From: Paraconiothyrium sp. Pb-2020 | Lineage: Eukaryota > Ascomycota > Dothideomycetes > Pleosporales > Didymosphaeriaceae | Assembly: GCA_022419385.1 (NCBI GenBank) | Contig: JAJUBI010000007.1 | Coordinates: 3,443,768 to 3,507,767, forward strand | DNA length: 64,000 bases | Direction of reading: 5' to 3' | Shown: positions 51,506-61,363 of the stretch, one piece after another | Numbering within the stretch: the stretch's first letter is position 1 | How the letters are laid out: each line of letters opens with the position of its first letter | Made by a program: the position numbers and the translations under genes | Notes under the pieces: model-generated | Databases searched by the model: none | Told to the model about the DNA's origin: nothing | The model's input: only the letters and a program-made list of their open reading frames with translations

Positions 51506-54142
51506 TCAAAGACCGCCTACATATCTCCACTGCAAGTCATCCGTAGTATTCCCTTGCACGTGCACTTCTACTCTTTCTCCCGGCACCAGGTCGAACCCAT
51601 TATCAGAAAGCTTCAGTGCTTCATCTTCAGCAAACACAAAACCCTTGACAGGCTTCTTAGCCGACACGAATATCTTCTTTTTGTCTTCTGAATACTCGAC
51701 TTGTACTCCGCGGTCGGGGAAATTAAGATATTTGATCGGTTCAGGCCACGATAGATCGCTTGCTACCTGCTTACCGTGTATGGTGAGCGTCGTGTAGATA
51801 ACAAAAGGATCCGCTTTAGAGGCATCGAATGGCTTGTCTGGATCCTGAGCGTTGGGAACGTCGATCTTCTCGTTCTCAAAGACTTCTGTAGTGCCGTTTG
51901 GTTCAATCCGAACTGCTCGCTCCAGCGGGTCAAGGATCTCTTTCCCGGTCCTGATTGAGATGAAATTAATGGTGATGTTCCCATTGATACTTTCGCGCAT
52001 GTTGCTCGCGACCCACACGTCGAATTGCACGTCTTCCCAGATCTTGCGCATATCGATGTGGCTTGTGTCGCGCTGCCATAGTTCGTCGGCAAGCCGTACT
52101 GTCCAGTCGTTCACCTTCCTTTGTACGCCGACAACGAGCGGCTCTAAGGTGCGCTTGATAGCATAGTAAGCAGGCTTGGGCACACCGTAGTAGTCCACCA
52201 CTGCCCAGCTCATCGTGGGCCAGCAGTCATTCAGCTGCCACACCAGTACGCCACCAACTTTCCTGTTGCCGGACTGCTTCCAGTCTCGTCGCCAGGATTT
52301 GTACGCCCATGTTAATGCATCTGCCTGCATGACTTGCGTCAGGTGCGTGAAGCCCTCTAGATCGTACCGAATGCGGAAGTTTTCGGCGACGTAGGACACC
52401 AGACGGCGCTCATGACCGATAGCTTTGTTGCGGAAGTCCATGGCCATGGAGCCTGGGTAGCGGTCATCGGGATTAGTAATCGACTTGGTGAGCGTGGAGA
52501 CGTGGGGATAGGCTTCCATGCCGAATTCTGAGACAAATCGACCAGCCATGCGAGGGAGGCGTTGGTAAGGTTCCATAGTGCCATGCCAGACGTTCCACTG
52601 GTGGATATCGCCGACAGTGGGATCGACTTTCAACGTCGTAGAAGTGCCGTTGCCGAAGGGTGACGATGGGTGATACGGTACACCTTTTGTTTCCTCGCGG
52701 ACAATTTTGGGTAGCAGATACTCATAGATGTAACGCGCAGGAAAGTTGGTCTTCAGCCAGGATTCTGGGTCTTTGTCAGTGGTATAGTTGTACTCTAGCC
52801 CGTAGCGCTCTACGATCTGGTAGTCTTCGTTGTTGCCCGCCCATATTATCAGGCTAGGGTGGTTACGTAGCCTTCGGACGTTCTGTCGTGCTTCGGTCTC
52901 CACCGATGCTAGATAAGGGCGGTTGGCAGGGTAGTTTGCGCAGGCGAAAGCGAAGTCCTGCCATATGAGTACACCGAACTCGTCTGCTGCCTCGAACAGG
53001 GAGTCATCCTCGTATATACCGCCTCCCCATACCCGCACCATGGCCTGATTGCCCTCAGCCGCTTGCCGTATCCAGGCCCGATAGGATGAGGGCTTGGTGC
53101 GAGTGAGGAATGAATCGGGTGGGATCCAGCAGCTGCCTCCACAAAAGACGTCCACATTGTTGATGCGGAAGTAGAATGATGTGCCATGGCTATCATCTTC
53201 CTGGATGAGCTCGACTTTACGGAACCCTATGGTTTTGTCTACTGTATCGTTGACATTGTCTGACTTTGCAGAGGCTGGCGCTGAACGCAGCGAGACAGAA
53301 ATGCTGTAAAGTGGTTGTTGCCCATATCCCCGAGGCCACCAAAGAGATGCATCCGGAAGCTCGAAGTCAGCGCTCATGACATTTTTCTTGTCCGTGGGCT
53401 TGAACTCGTCGAGCTTCTCTAACGATTGGCCATCTTTTGAGATGTCCGCCTGAAGCTCTCCCAGTCCTTCAAACTCGACGAAGACTTTGCCTTCGACTTG
53501 CTTTAAATCATCATCGATGTCGTAATCGACCCATACATCGACGATCTTCGATTCGAAGGTTTCGAGAACAATCGGCTTCCAGGGCCCAGCGGTCATGAGG
53601 ATAGGGCCCCAATCCCAGCCCCAGTCGTACTGTGCTTTCCTGACCGGGCCCCTCGAAATCTCAGTCTGGTGCACGATGAATCTATGCTCTTTATGTTCCT
53701 TCACAAGCTCGAGGCCCTTCTGCCTCGCCGAATGGAATACAATTTCGAGCACTTGCTCGCCTCCCTTGTCTGTTGCTAGCTTGTCTGTCACGTCGACAAC
53801 GTGTTCTATGAACATATTTTCTGAGTCGAAAAGTGTGTTCCCATTGAGAAAGACATGGGCGAAGGTATCCAATCCACTAAACTTTAGAGCGGTGGTAATG
53901 CCAGGCTTCCCGTGGTCTGGAGGAGTGGTGAAGATTGCCCGGTACGTCCATATTTCATCGCCAATCCAGCGGACAGATAACTCGTTGAGGTCCTTGAACG
54001 GGTCGGCAATCTTGTTATTCTTGAGCAGATCTAAATGTACTTCGGTTGGCAGGTCGTTCGCGGGGAGGTATTCTGCATCTGAATTGCGACTTCCCTTCTT
54101 GAACGTCCAGCCGGACTTCAATTCAAAGCGCGACACAGCCAT
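51506..54142 (-). CDS. mndB: GH2 beta-mannosidase, intracellular type
   Basis: Single exon, 878 aa, ATG at 54142 (MAVSRFELKSGWTFKKG) without a signal peptide, which fits the intracellular MndB form. Domains in order: N-terminal sugar-binding sandwich (LSVRWIGDEIWTYRAIF), HQTEISRGPVRKAQYDWGWD, an Ig-like part, then the TIM barrel with RVWGGGIYEDDSLFEAADEF and LIIWAGNNEDYQI; the NNE Glu is the acid/base. The nucleophile lies in FVSEFGMEAYPHVSTL. GGVLVWQLNDCWPTMSWAVV is another strong GH2 signature, close to the family's catalytic centre. It would release mannose from manno-oligosaccharides inside the cell. A sugar MFS transporter is transcribed divergently 443 bp away. Confidence 0.92.
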   Translation of the reverse strand: MAVSRFELKSGWTFKKGSRNSDAEYLPANDLPTEVHLDLLKNNKIADPFKDLNELSVRWIGDEIWTYRAIFTTPPDHGKPGITTALKFSGLDTFAHVFLNGNTLFDSENMFIEHVVDVTDKLATDKGGEQVLEIVFHSARQKGLELVKEHKEHRFIVHQTEISRGPVRKAQYDWGWDWGPILMTAGPWKPIVLETFESKIVDVWVDYDIDDDLKQVEGKVFVEFEGLGELQADISKDGQSLEKLDEFKPTDKKNVMSADFELPDASLWWPRGYGQQPLYSISVSLRSAPASAKSDNVNDTVDKTIGFRKVELIQEDDSHGTSFYFRINNVDVFCGGSCWIPPDSFLTRTKPSSYRAWIRQAAEGNQAMVRVWGGGIYEDDSLFEAADEFGVLIWQDFAFACANYPANRPYLASVETEARQNVRRLRNHPSLIIWAGNNEDYQIVERYGLEYNYTTDKDPESWLKTNFPARYIYEYLLPKIVREETKGVPYHPSSPFGNGTSTTLKVDPTVGDIHQWNVWHGTMEPYQRLPRMAGRFVSEFGMEAYPHVSTLTKSITNPDDRYPGSMAMDFRNKAIGHERRLVSYVAENFRIRYDLEGFTHLTQVMQADALTWAYKSWRRDWKQSGNRKVGGVLVWQLNDCWPTMSWAVVDYYGVPKPAYYAIKRTLEPLVVGVQRKVNDWTVRLADELWQRDTSHIDMRKIWEDVQFDVWVASNMRESINGNITINFISIRTGKEILDPLERAVRIEPNGTTEVFENEKIDVPNAQDPDKPFDASKADPFVIYTTLTIHGKQVASDLSWPEPIKYLNFPDRGVQVEYSEDKKKIFVSAKKPVKGFVFAEDEALKLSDNGFDLVPGERVEVHVQGNTTDDLQWRYVGGL

Positions 54143-54584
54143 CTTGCCCACGCAGACTTCACAGTACTCAGACTCGAACATTGAAGTAAGGTTTGTGCTG
54201 CGATCCAAAAGGGTAACCCGCGCTGAATCATCGCCAAGGAGAATTGCCAAGGGTCGTTCGTTCGGTTATCCTCCGAGGCTTGCACCGGCTTGGTGGACGC
54301 CTGGTGCGGGGAGTCCAACGCCTGTCTCAACAAGGCAACGATCATCGCGACCCTGATTGATATCGCCCGCTAACATGACTTGCTCAGACGATGAACCACC
54401 GGCTTTCCTAATGCTCGTCTAAGCGAAGGAACACCTGTGCAACGACGGGATGCGACGTGACATGGCTAACGATTGGCTATCAAAGTGATGGGAGAGTACA
54501 GCCGGGTTGCCGGGAGATAACGAATGACTGCGAGTAATATAACCCCGCATCTTCTTGCAAGTCCACTTCACGAACAACTACGCG
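54143..54584. promoter_or_regulatory. Divergent promoter, beta-mannosidase / sugar transporter
   Basis: 442 bp between the two starts. It should control both genes together; a CTATCAAAG-type stretch and GGGAG tracts are present but I name no factor. Confidence 0.45.
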
Positions 54585-56459
54585 ATGAGCACGGCAGACA
54601 AAGGACCGAATACCGCAGAGTACGTGGGTGAGAAGTCGTTGACGGAAGATGGCAGGAAGATCGTGGAGGAGACCGAGGTGGAGGCTGTGAACGCTTCATT
54701 TGCGACCATTATGGCAAAGCATAAGCCGAATCCATGGGGAAAGGGTCATTTGCAGTTGTACGCGTTGGCAACTATTTGCTTTCTGAACTCAACGATGAGC
54801 GGTAAGTTGTGCATTGCCAAGTGGCAACAAGAGTCCCAACTAATAAGTCAGGCTTTGATGGATCACTCATGGGCTCGATAAACGCTCTGCCCAATTACAC
54901 CAAGTACTACGATCTTCCAACCACAGGCACAGCTTCCACCGGTATCATCTTCGCCATTTTCCAGGTTGGACAGATGTGCGCTGCCCTGTTCGTCTGGGTA
55001 GCAGACTGGCTCGGTCGTCGCTGGCTGATCTTTATTGGAACTGCGGGTGTCATTGTGGGAACGGTCATTACTTCGACTGCGAAGACTCTCCCTACTTTCA
55101 TCGGTGGTAGGTTCTTGCTAAGCTTCTTCGCACAATTGGCGTGCTCGGCTAGTCCACTATACCTGGTAGAGGTGGCGCCGCCACAGTATCGGGGTACATT
55201 GGCTGGCATGTACAACACATTCTACTACATGGTAAGTAATACAATACACTTACTCGATAATTTTCGTTGTCACGATCAGACTAACTGGTCCACTAGGGCT
55301 CCATCCTGGCAACATCGTCTGTCTACGGAGCGCACAAGCATCTCTCTGACACGAACATGGACTGGCGCCTCCCACTCTGGCTGCAGATGGTGTGCCCAGG
55401 TCTAGTCTGCTGCGTGATCCTCTTCTTCCCGGAAAGCCCCCGTGGGTTGGTCGCTAGAGACCGACACGAAGAGGCACGCGCTTTTCTGGTCAAACACCAC
55501 GCCAACGGCGACGCCGACCACCCCTTGATCGCGCTTGAAATGTATGAAATGCAAGAGTCTCTGCGAAAAGATCCAGTGACAAGCTGGCGCAACTTCTTCG
55601 ACCTGTCAGTACTCTTCAAGACTAGAGCAAGACGATACAGAACGATGCTGAACATGACGTTTGCGTGGTTTGGCCAATTCTCTGGGAACAAGTGAGTCAA
55701 AACTTGCGATCTGTCAGTGCATGTTTTACTAACGAAGAGCAGCGTTGTTTCGTACTACCTTCCTCAGCTAGCAGCCAACGTCGGCATCAAGTCCACTGAC
55801 ACTAAGCTCCTTCTCAACATCATGTACGCGGTCGAAGGGTACATCTTCGCAACAGCAGGGGCGCGTTTGCACGATGTTTTCGGTCGCCGCAAGATGCTGT
55901 TGGGTGCCACAGCAGGCTTGATTATCGCGCTTTCCATCACTGCAGGCACAGCAGCAGGATATGTCAACACAGGATCAGAGGCCAGCTCCAAGGCCTCGAT
56001 CGGCTTCATCTTTGTCTTTGGCGCAATCTTCGCTTTCGGTTTCACTGCGATGCAGCCCATCTACCCCGCCGAAGTCATGGCCAATGACATGCGCGCCAAA
56101 GGCATGGGAACGTATAAGATTGTCGGTGGGGCAGCAGGCTTCATTAATACCTTCGCAGCGCCAATTGCGCTCTCGAATGTAAGACACCCTAATTTTTTGA
56201 TAAAAGAAATGATTCTGACGCTTTACAGATCGGATACTGGTTCTACGTTTTCTTCGTATTCTGGGACATCTTCGAATTTGCGTTTATGTATTTCTTCTTC
56301 GTTGAGACCAAGGGCCTGACCCTAGAAGAAATGGATGATATTTTCGAAGCGAAGAATCCGCGCAAGGCGAGCACAGAGAAGAAGAAGGTCAAGGTACGAA
56401 CGGTACTTGGCAATGATGGAAAGGTCGAGGAAGAAATTATCAGTAAAGTAGATGCGTAG
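54585..56459 (+). CDS. MFS sugar transporter, probably for a mannose-containing or related disaccharide
   Basis: Five exons, 54585-54801, 54852-55231, 55297-55691, 55743-56178 and 56229-56459, give 552 aa. Introns are 50-65 bp and all keep frame. About twelve membrane spans. Signatures: GFDGSLMGSINALP (first TM), VADWLGRRWLIFIG, LVEVAPPQYRGTLAGMYNT, WRLPLWLQ, FFPESPRGLVARDRHEEA (PESPR), and FVETKGLTLEEMDDIFE (PETxGxxLEE variant). This is the fungal sugar-porter group of lactose/cellobiose-like permeases. Its shared promoter with an intracellular beta-mannosidase makes mannobiose or manno-oligosaccharide uptake the best guess. No direct evidence of substrate. Confidence 0.9.
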
Positions 56460-56760
56460 TATGGTCCACACATTAGAGGTATTGATGTCGTTAGGGGGTG
56501 CATAATGCTGAAGTTACACGATTTGCGGATAAAAAGCAAGATATATTTGATACAGTACGTGAAGCAATTCGCCCGTCTCGGGATGAAATATATGGCCCCT
56601 TGCGAACGTACTAAGAAACAACGAGCGATAGCGCTGATGATGCCGCGGCTTACTCTAGGCGAACACCAACGCGGCGTAATATCCATCTCAACGCCCACAT
56701 CAGCTGTTACCCAAACTTCTCCCTGCACACGTCTCCTGCGAAACAGCATCAACGACCAAA
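56460..56760. other. Intergenic, no gene seen
   Basis: About 300 bp between the transporter stop and the SDR start. It should hold the SDR promoter. Confidence 0.5.
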
Positions 56761-57732
56761 ATGCCGTCCCTCGACTTCGTGAAAGCGGTGTGGACCCAAC
56801 ACTACCCGCCCGCCCCCACCTTCACAGAGAAGAACATCACTCCACAGAAAGGCAAGGTCTTCCTCATTCTAGCGCAAATCAAGGTCTTGGATATGAGCTA
56901 GCGAAAATTCTCTACCTACCGGCGCAACAATATACATGGCTAGCCGTTCAGAAGAGCGCACCCCAACCATCCACAAGATCCAAGAAGCTCACCCGATGTC
57001 TCGACACCAGGGACACTTAAATTCTTGCACGTAGACATGGCCGATCTAGCAAGTGTGAAGCACGCCGCCATCGAATTCGCCGCGCAAGAAGAGAAATTAG
57101 ACGTCCTATGGAACAACGCTGGAATCGGCGGCGCACCACTTGGCACAACGACAGCACAAGGCATCGAAGGCCATGTCGGAACGAACTGCGTCGCCCCTTT
57201 ACTATTCTCCCAGCTTCTCCTCCCGCTGTTGCGAAAAGCGGCGACGTCCGCGCCCAAGGGAAGCGTGCGCGTAGTCTGGACCGGCTCGCTGATGGTAGAC
57301 ACCTTCTCTCCAACCGGTGGCATCGATTTCCAAGCCATCGAAGCAGGCAAGACGACAGAATCTAACGCTGATTACGCCGCCAGCAAAGTCGGGAATTGGT
57401 TTCTCAGCCATGAAGCTGCGAAGGCTTGGGGGCCGTATGGTATCTCTTCCGTGGTACAGAATCCGGGGAATCTGAACACGGAGGCGTATCGGTATGTGCC
57501 GGGGGTGATGCGGCGGATATTGAAGTTTTTGTTCTTGTATGAGACTAAGTATGGGGCTTACACCATGGCGTATGCGGGCTTGAGCGAAGAGGTCGCGAAT
57601 GGGGAGTTTATTTGGCCGTGGGGAAGGAAGGCGAGGAGTCCGAGGGCGGATATCCATGAGGCGATTGAAAAGGATGCGGCAGAGCGGTTTTGGAAGTGGT
57701 GTGAGGAACAGGCGAAGGTCTACCTGCACTAG
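56761..57732 (+). pseudogene. Short-chain dehydrogenase/reductase gene with three one-base frame breaks
   Basis: ATG at 56761 starts MPSLDFVKAVWTQHYPPAPT and leads to GKVFLI, the first Rossmann strand. The next motif, SANQGLGYELAKILY (a variant of TGxxxGxG), continues in another frame after a deletion near 56869. A second break near 56920 is needed to reach ATIYMASRSEE, and a third near 57015 to reach LKFLHVDMADL. Three one-base losses restore the original frame, so the downstream 235 codons (NNAG in LDVLWNNAGIGG, YxxxK in DYAASK) are open to the TAG. No intron-sized gap explains the shifts. Either an old pseudogene or base-call errors in the assembly. If intact, it would be an NAD(P)-linked SDR of about 323 aa. 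Confidence 0.75.
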
Positions 57733-59053
57733 GTGTGTTCTATGCGGTTCGCGATTCATAGCAACACGATAGGACCCACCATTCTGGCTTCTTCGGGTTT
57801 TATCTGCTCTTCAAAACGCCATATTGATCGTAACAAGGAGGAAACAGGACTGCAATAACCGCTTGCAATAATGTGAGAAGCACTGGGTTTGAAATTCCCA
57901 CCCTGTACGCAAGTGTCCGAGCAAAACGGAAGGAACCACGCCGATATTTCCTTATTACTCAATCTTGCTCCTATGAGAATACAGAGCTGGCGTATTTGCT
58001 TCTAGTATATAAACTCGATCGTCACTAGGTTTAATTTGATCTAGTCGTAACGCAGATTACTGAAAGAACTTGCCTGCTGGTGCCAGACTTAGATCACATT
58101 CATCTTTGCGACTGAGACAGCAATCCATGGATTTTCTCCTCATGAACCGCTAACTCTTGGGCATTTAGCACTCACCAGAATGAGCAAAATCTCTGCAACT
58201 GACTTCCATCTGTTCGCGATTTTCATAGCCAATATCCATTACTTCCCAATGTTATAAGGAGAATCGGCGAATGTTTAAGAGTCCGACGTTTTTGTCCCGT
58301 ACACAGGGACATCTCGTGTCAATATTAATGAAATGCTGGTCGTAGGAAATCGTTTCCTTGATTACTTAACATGCGCATATAGCACGAGTCATGTTGTCGT
58401 AGATGGTGGCACCGTGGGTATGTTTCAGGCTAGCCTCATTGGGCTTACTTGTACCACCACTTTCCTGCTCAACCTCGCATACAGTCAACTGCCAACTCCA
58501 ACCATCTCCATAATGAAGATTCAAGATTAGGGAATCCCCCAAATTCAAGTAATACACCTACATCATGCGTCCTTCCCTGCTCATAACGTGTCTTGCGTCG
58601 CACCTTCCCCCTGCCAGCCACCGACCAATCTCGCCCAGCCACACCAACCACCAACGAGCCCAACCACCCCTGCGCACGCACCCCACCACATCTCTACAAA
58701 AAGTGCGACCAGCGCGAGCATTCCACAAGATACCAAGACATCCACTTTGCATATTGCTTACAAAACTATCTCGCCCTGCACAGCTTTACGTTGTGTATTT
58801 GTTGTTCGAGTAGCTGTTGGTGCGACAACTTGAGCTTGGACCCGACCAGCCTGCACACGTCGAAGAAAGTTATTGGAAGCGCAACACTCGCGGACCAAAG
58901 GACTGATTCTCAGTGCCGAGCAAAACGTATGCTCTTCCTTCACAAAACTTCCGATCTATTTGTTAATAAAATTCCAGCATATCCACAGCCCCGCCTACAC
59001 ACCACCAACTCCACTTCAACAACTGTTCCGAGCAAGCTCGTCCCACCACCAAA
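57733..59053. other. Long intergenic region, no gene seen
   Basis: 1.3 kb between the SDR and the microprotein gene. Frames of 60-150 codons near 58560-59057 on the plus strand are low in quality; part of this is probably the microprotein's leader (CCACC/ACAAC-rich just before 59054). Confidence 0.5.
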
Positions 59054-59197
59054 ATGAAGCGCAACGTTGTCATCTTCCTCATCATCCTCATCCTCTTCAT
59101 TCTGATCGCCCTCATCGCCTACATGATCTACTACCTGCAAACGCGGATGGCAGTCGGCAACTCAGGGAGCAGTGTTAGCGACATGACGGAGGCGTAA
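59054..59197 (+). CDS. Single-span membrane microprotein (47 aa)
   Basis: ATG at 59054 in a good context (ACCAAAATG) to TAA at 59197. The sequence opens MKRNVVIFLIILILFILIAL, an uninterrupted helix of about 24 residues (to about MIYYL), after two basic residues, then a polar tail QTRMAVGNSGSS ending in DMTEA. A CT/CA-rich leader of the kind seen before fungal starts precedes it. Small tail-anchored or type I proteins of this kind occur in respiratory complexes and the ER, but nothing identifies this one. Too short to be obvious by length alone. Confidence 0.5.
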   Translation: MKRNVVIFLIILILFILIALIAYMIYYLQTRMAVGNSGSSVSDMTEA

Positions 59198-60066
59198 ACT
59201 CTTCCACCACTCCATTTCTAAATTTGGCTATCCTCACTTGGTTTCTGGCTACGCGAAACTTCTGGTCACGCGGAGCACATTATGAATTTTACGGCATCGA
59301 AATGTACAAAAGGGCACGGTATGGCGTTTGGGATTATGCATGGGACTTTGGGAATGGTCCCGTTTAACGGTATTGACGGAAGGATTCCCACTACTCAGAT
59401 GAAGGGAGGGTTGTTGTTGAAGTATGGCTAATGAGCGTTCTATTTCTACGCTGGATACCCGGATGATTATTGAGAGATGAGGATGAAGAGATATGTATAG
59501 AGCTGACAAGCTGCGATTGAATGGCATTACTATCACAACACCCCGAGTCTATGCGCGGACTTGAAACAAGTGGAGTGATGTGAACGTACGAAAGAGTCGA
59601 AAAGCTCTGGCTTTCTAATCTCGCGTGGTCTTGCAGCTAGCTGAGAATTGAGCCTTGTTTATTTGTGCTCTTTCGTATTGCATGTGTAGCTAATGATATC
59701 AGGTAGAGTTTTGTAAGGCTATTAACACAAAGTGTCATGAAATAGCGACTTATCCAAGAGTGTTGACTTGCTAATCGGTAAAAGGTTTGCAAGCTCAGCC
59801 GCTTTGTGTGGGTGTCACATTTTCCCTTCAAATCCAAAATATAGTTTCAGCTGGACGCGACGTGACGCGTGGTCGTAGCTGTCCGAATGTAGAGCCGAAA
59901 TAGCCATGGACACCATGCTAGAGAGCACCCCCTACGCAAACCAACCGAGAAGTGAACCGGCTTGCCACGTACCAGCTCCAAGAAAGTGACTCCGTCACGC
60001 TCAATATAATCACACGCCTGTGATTTGAAGTTTCGCGTTGTTGCTTTTGCAACATGTTCTTCGGTT
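59198..60066. other. Intergenic, no gene seen
   Basis: About 870 bp between the microprotein and the HP1 stop. Short frames only. Confidence 0.5.
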
Positions 60067-60993
60067 TCAGATATCGTCATCGACGCCCGTCATGTCCACG
60101 TTGCCGTTCACTGTCTCTTCATCCGCATTGTTGAAGACCAAGTGCTCTTCGAAGTATGCGAGCATCTGCACTCAATCAGCTCCATTACACATAAAAAATG
60201 AAGTTCGCAAAACCTACTCTCTGTGGGCACTTCTTGAAAATGAGCGGAAGCGGATGCTGAGTTTTGATGCGGTTGTTCCAGACCAGGTAGCCGAACTTCT
60301 CGGTTTGTCCGGTTTTTGGATTCAGTCGCTGCTCCACTGTGTCAACGTGGTCTACCTCATCCTCCCAGGAGCCTGGCGGCGGGGCCCACTCCTTCTCCTT
60401 CTTCATTCGCTTCGCCACTACGGGTGTGCTCGTCTCAGTGTCGGCGGCGGATTTCCTGCCCTTGCGCTTCTTGCCGCCCTCTGGTCTGCCTCCAATGGAC
60501 TTGTGGTAATCTACCAAAGCTTGGACGCCCTCGCTGAGACCTGTCAGTATGCCATGCTTCATTGAAGTTAGAGTCTGTAGCCTACAGGTTGTCTTCGCCC
60601 TCCCATGTCATATCCTTGGGGTCGTCGTATCCTTGCCACTTTACAAGGTAGACTACGGAGCCCTGTTTTCGCCGATCAGTACATAGACGATGTAGTCCTA
60701 GGGAGAGCTTCAAACCTTTACTGTCTTGTGGGCCCGAATCTCCTCTACGACATATCTATCCGCCTATCAGCGCGATCCTCACTTGATCCAATTTGCCAGC
60801 GCGTACTCTTCCTCCTCCTCGTCCTCGTCGTCCTCTTCATCTTGAACGGGTTCTGCTGATTTGGACTTGCTCTGTTTCTTTGCGGGGATCTCTTCGGCTT
60901 CGGAAGATTGGCTAGTTTCTTCGTCGCTCAAGGCAGCTATGCGCAAGTTAGCGAAGTCAGTGTGGCACATGTGTGGACGCGCTCACGCGGCAT
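60067..60993 (-). CDS. HP1: Heterochromatin protein 1 (chromodomain plus chromoshadow domain)
   Basis: Six exons, 60993-60987, 60936-60807, 60755-60716, 60662-60586, 60533-60220 and 60170-60067, give 223 aa. The first exon is only 7 nt (ATGCCGC); its intron has GTGAGC, GCTAAC and TAG. The N-terminus is acidic. The chromodomain is assembled across exons: EEEEYVVEEIRAHKTVK, GSVVYLVKWQGYDDPKDMTW, EGEDNLEGVQALVDYHKSIG, with the methyl-lysine cage aromatics (Y, W, W) in place. A basic linker (KKRKGRK) leads to the chromoshadow domain (WEDEVDHVDTVEQ, YLVWNNRIKTQHPL, KKCPQMQMLAYFEEHL). This matches fungal HP1/Swi6: it binds H3K9me and forms dimers in heterochromatin. It is divergent from CCT5. Confidence 0.9.
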
Positions 60994-61363
60994 GGTAAGT
61001 ACCTGTCGCGAATGCGCGCGCAAATCGGTTCGGGATCCTTTGTAGGTGCGAGAAGCTCAGAGTGATCCTTCTGAGCGCGATTGGGATACGAACGAACGGT
61101 CACGAAAGAGCGAAAGTCACGGCTGCGCATGGGTGAATTCGAGATGGCTGATCACGTCGGCGCGTCAAGGTCGGAGCTTCCTCGCCAAGCGCGCCAAGGC
61201 TGGGGCACCCTTCAGAATTTCGAAAAGTTAGAGATACTGTCAACATACGGCGTTACCCCACCACGACGTCCGTTCACTGCCCCTCTTTTGTTCCTCTTAC
61301 TTTGAAATCCTAAAACATCACATATATACGTAAAGAAGGGCTTTCGTCCGCATATCTGTCAAA
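60994..61363. promoter_or_regulatory. Divergent promoter, HP1 / CCT5
   Basis: 370 bp between the starts of the two genes. The TATATATA near 61322 lies about 40 bp before the CCT5 ATG. Confidence 0.4.
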
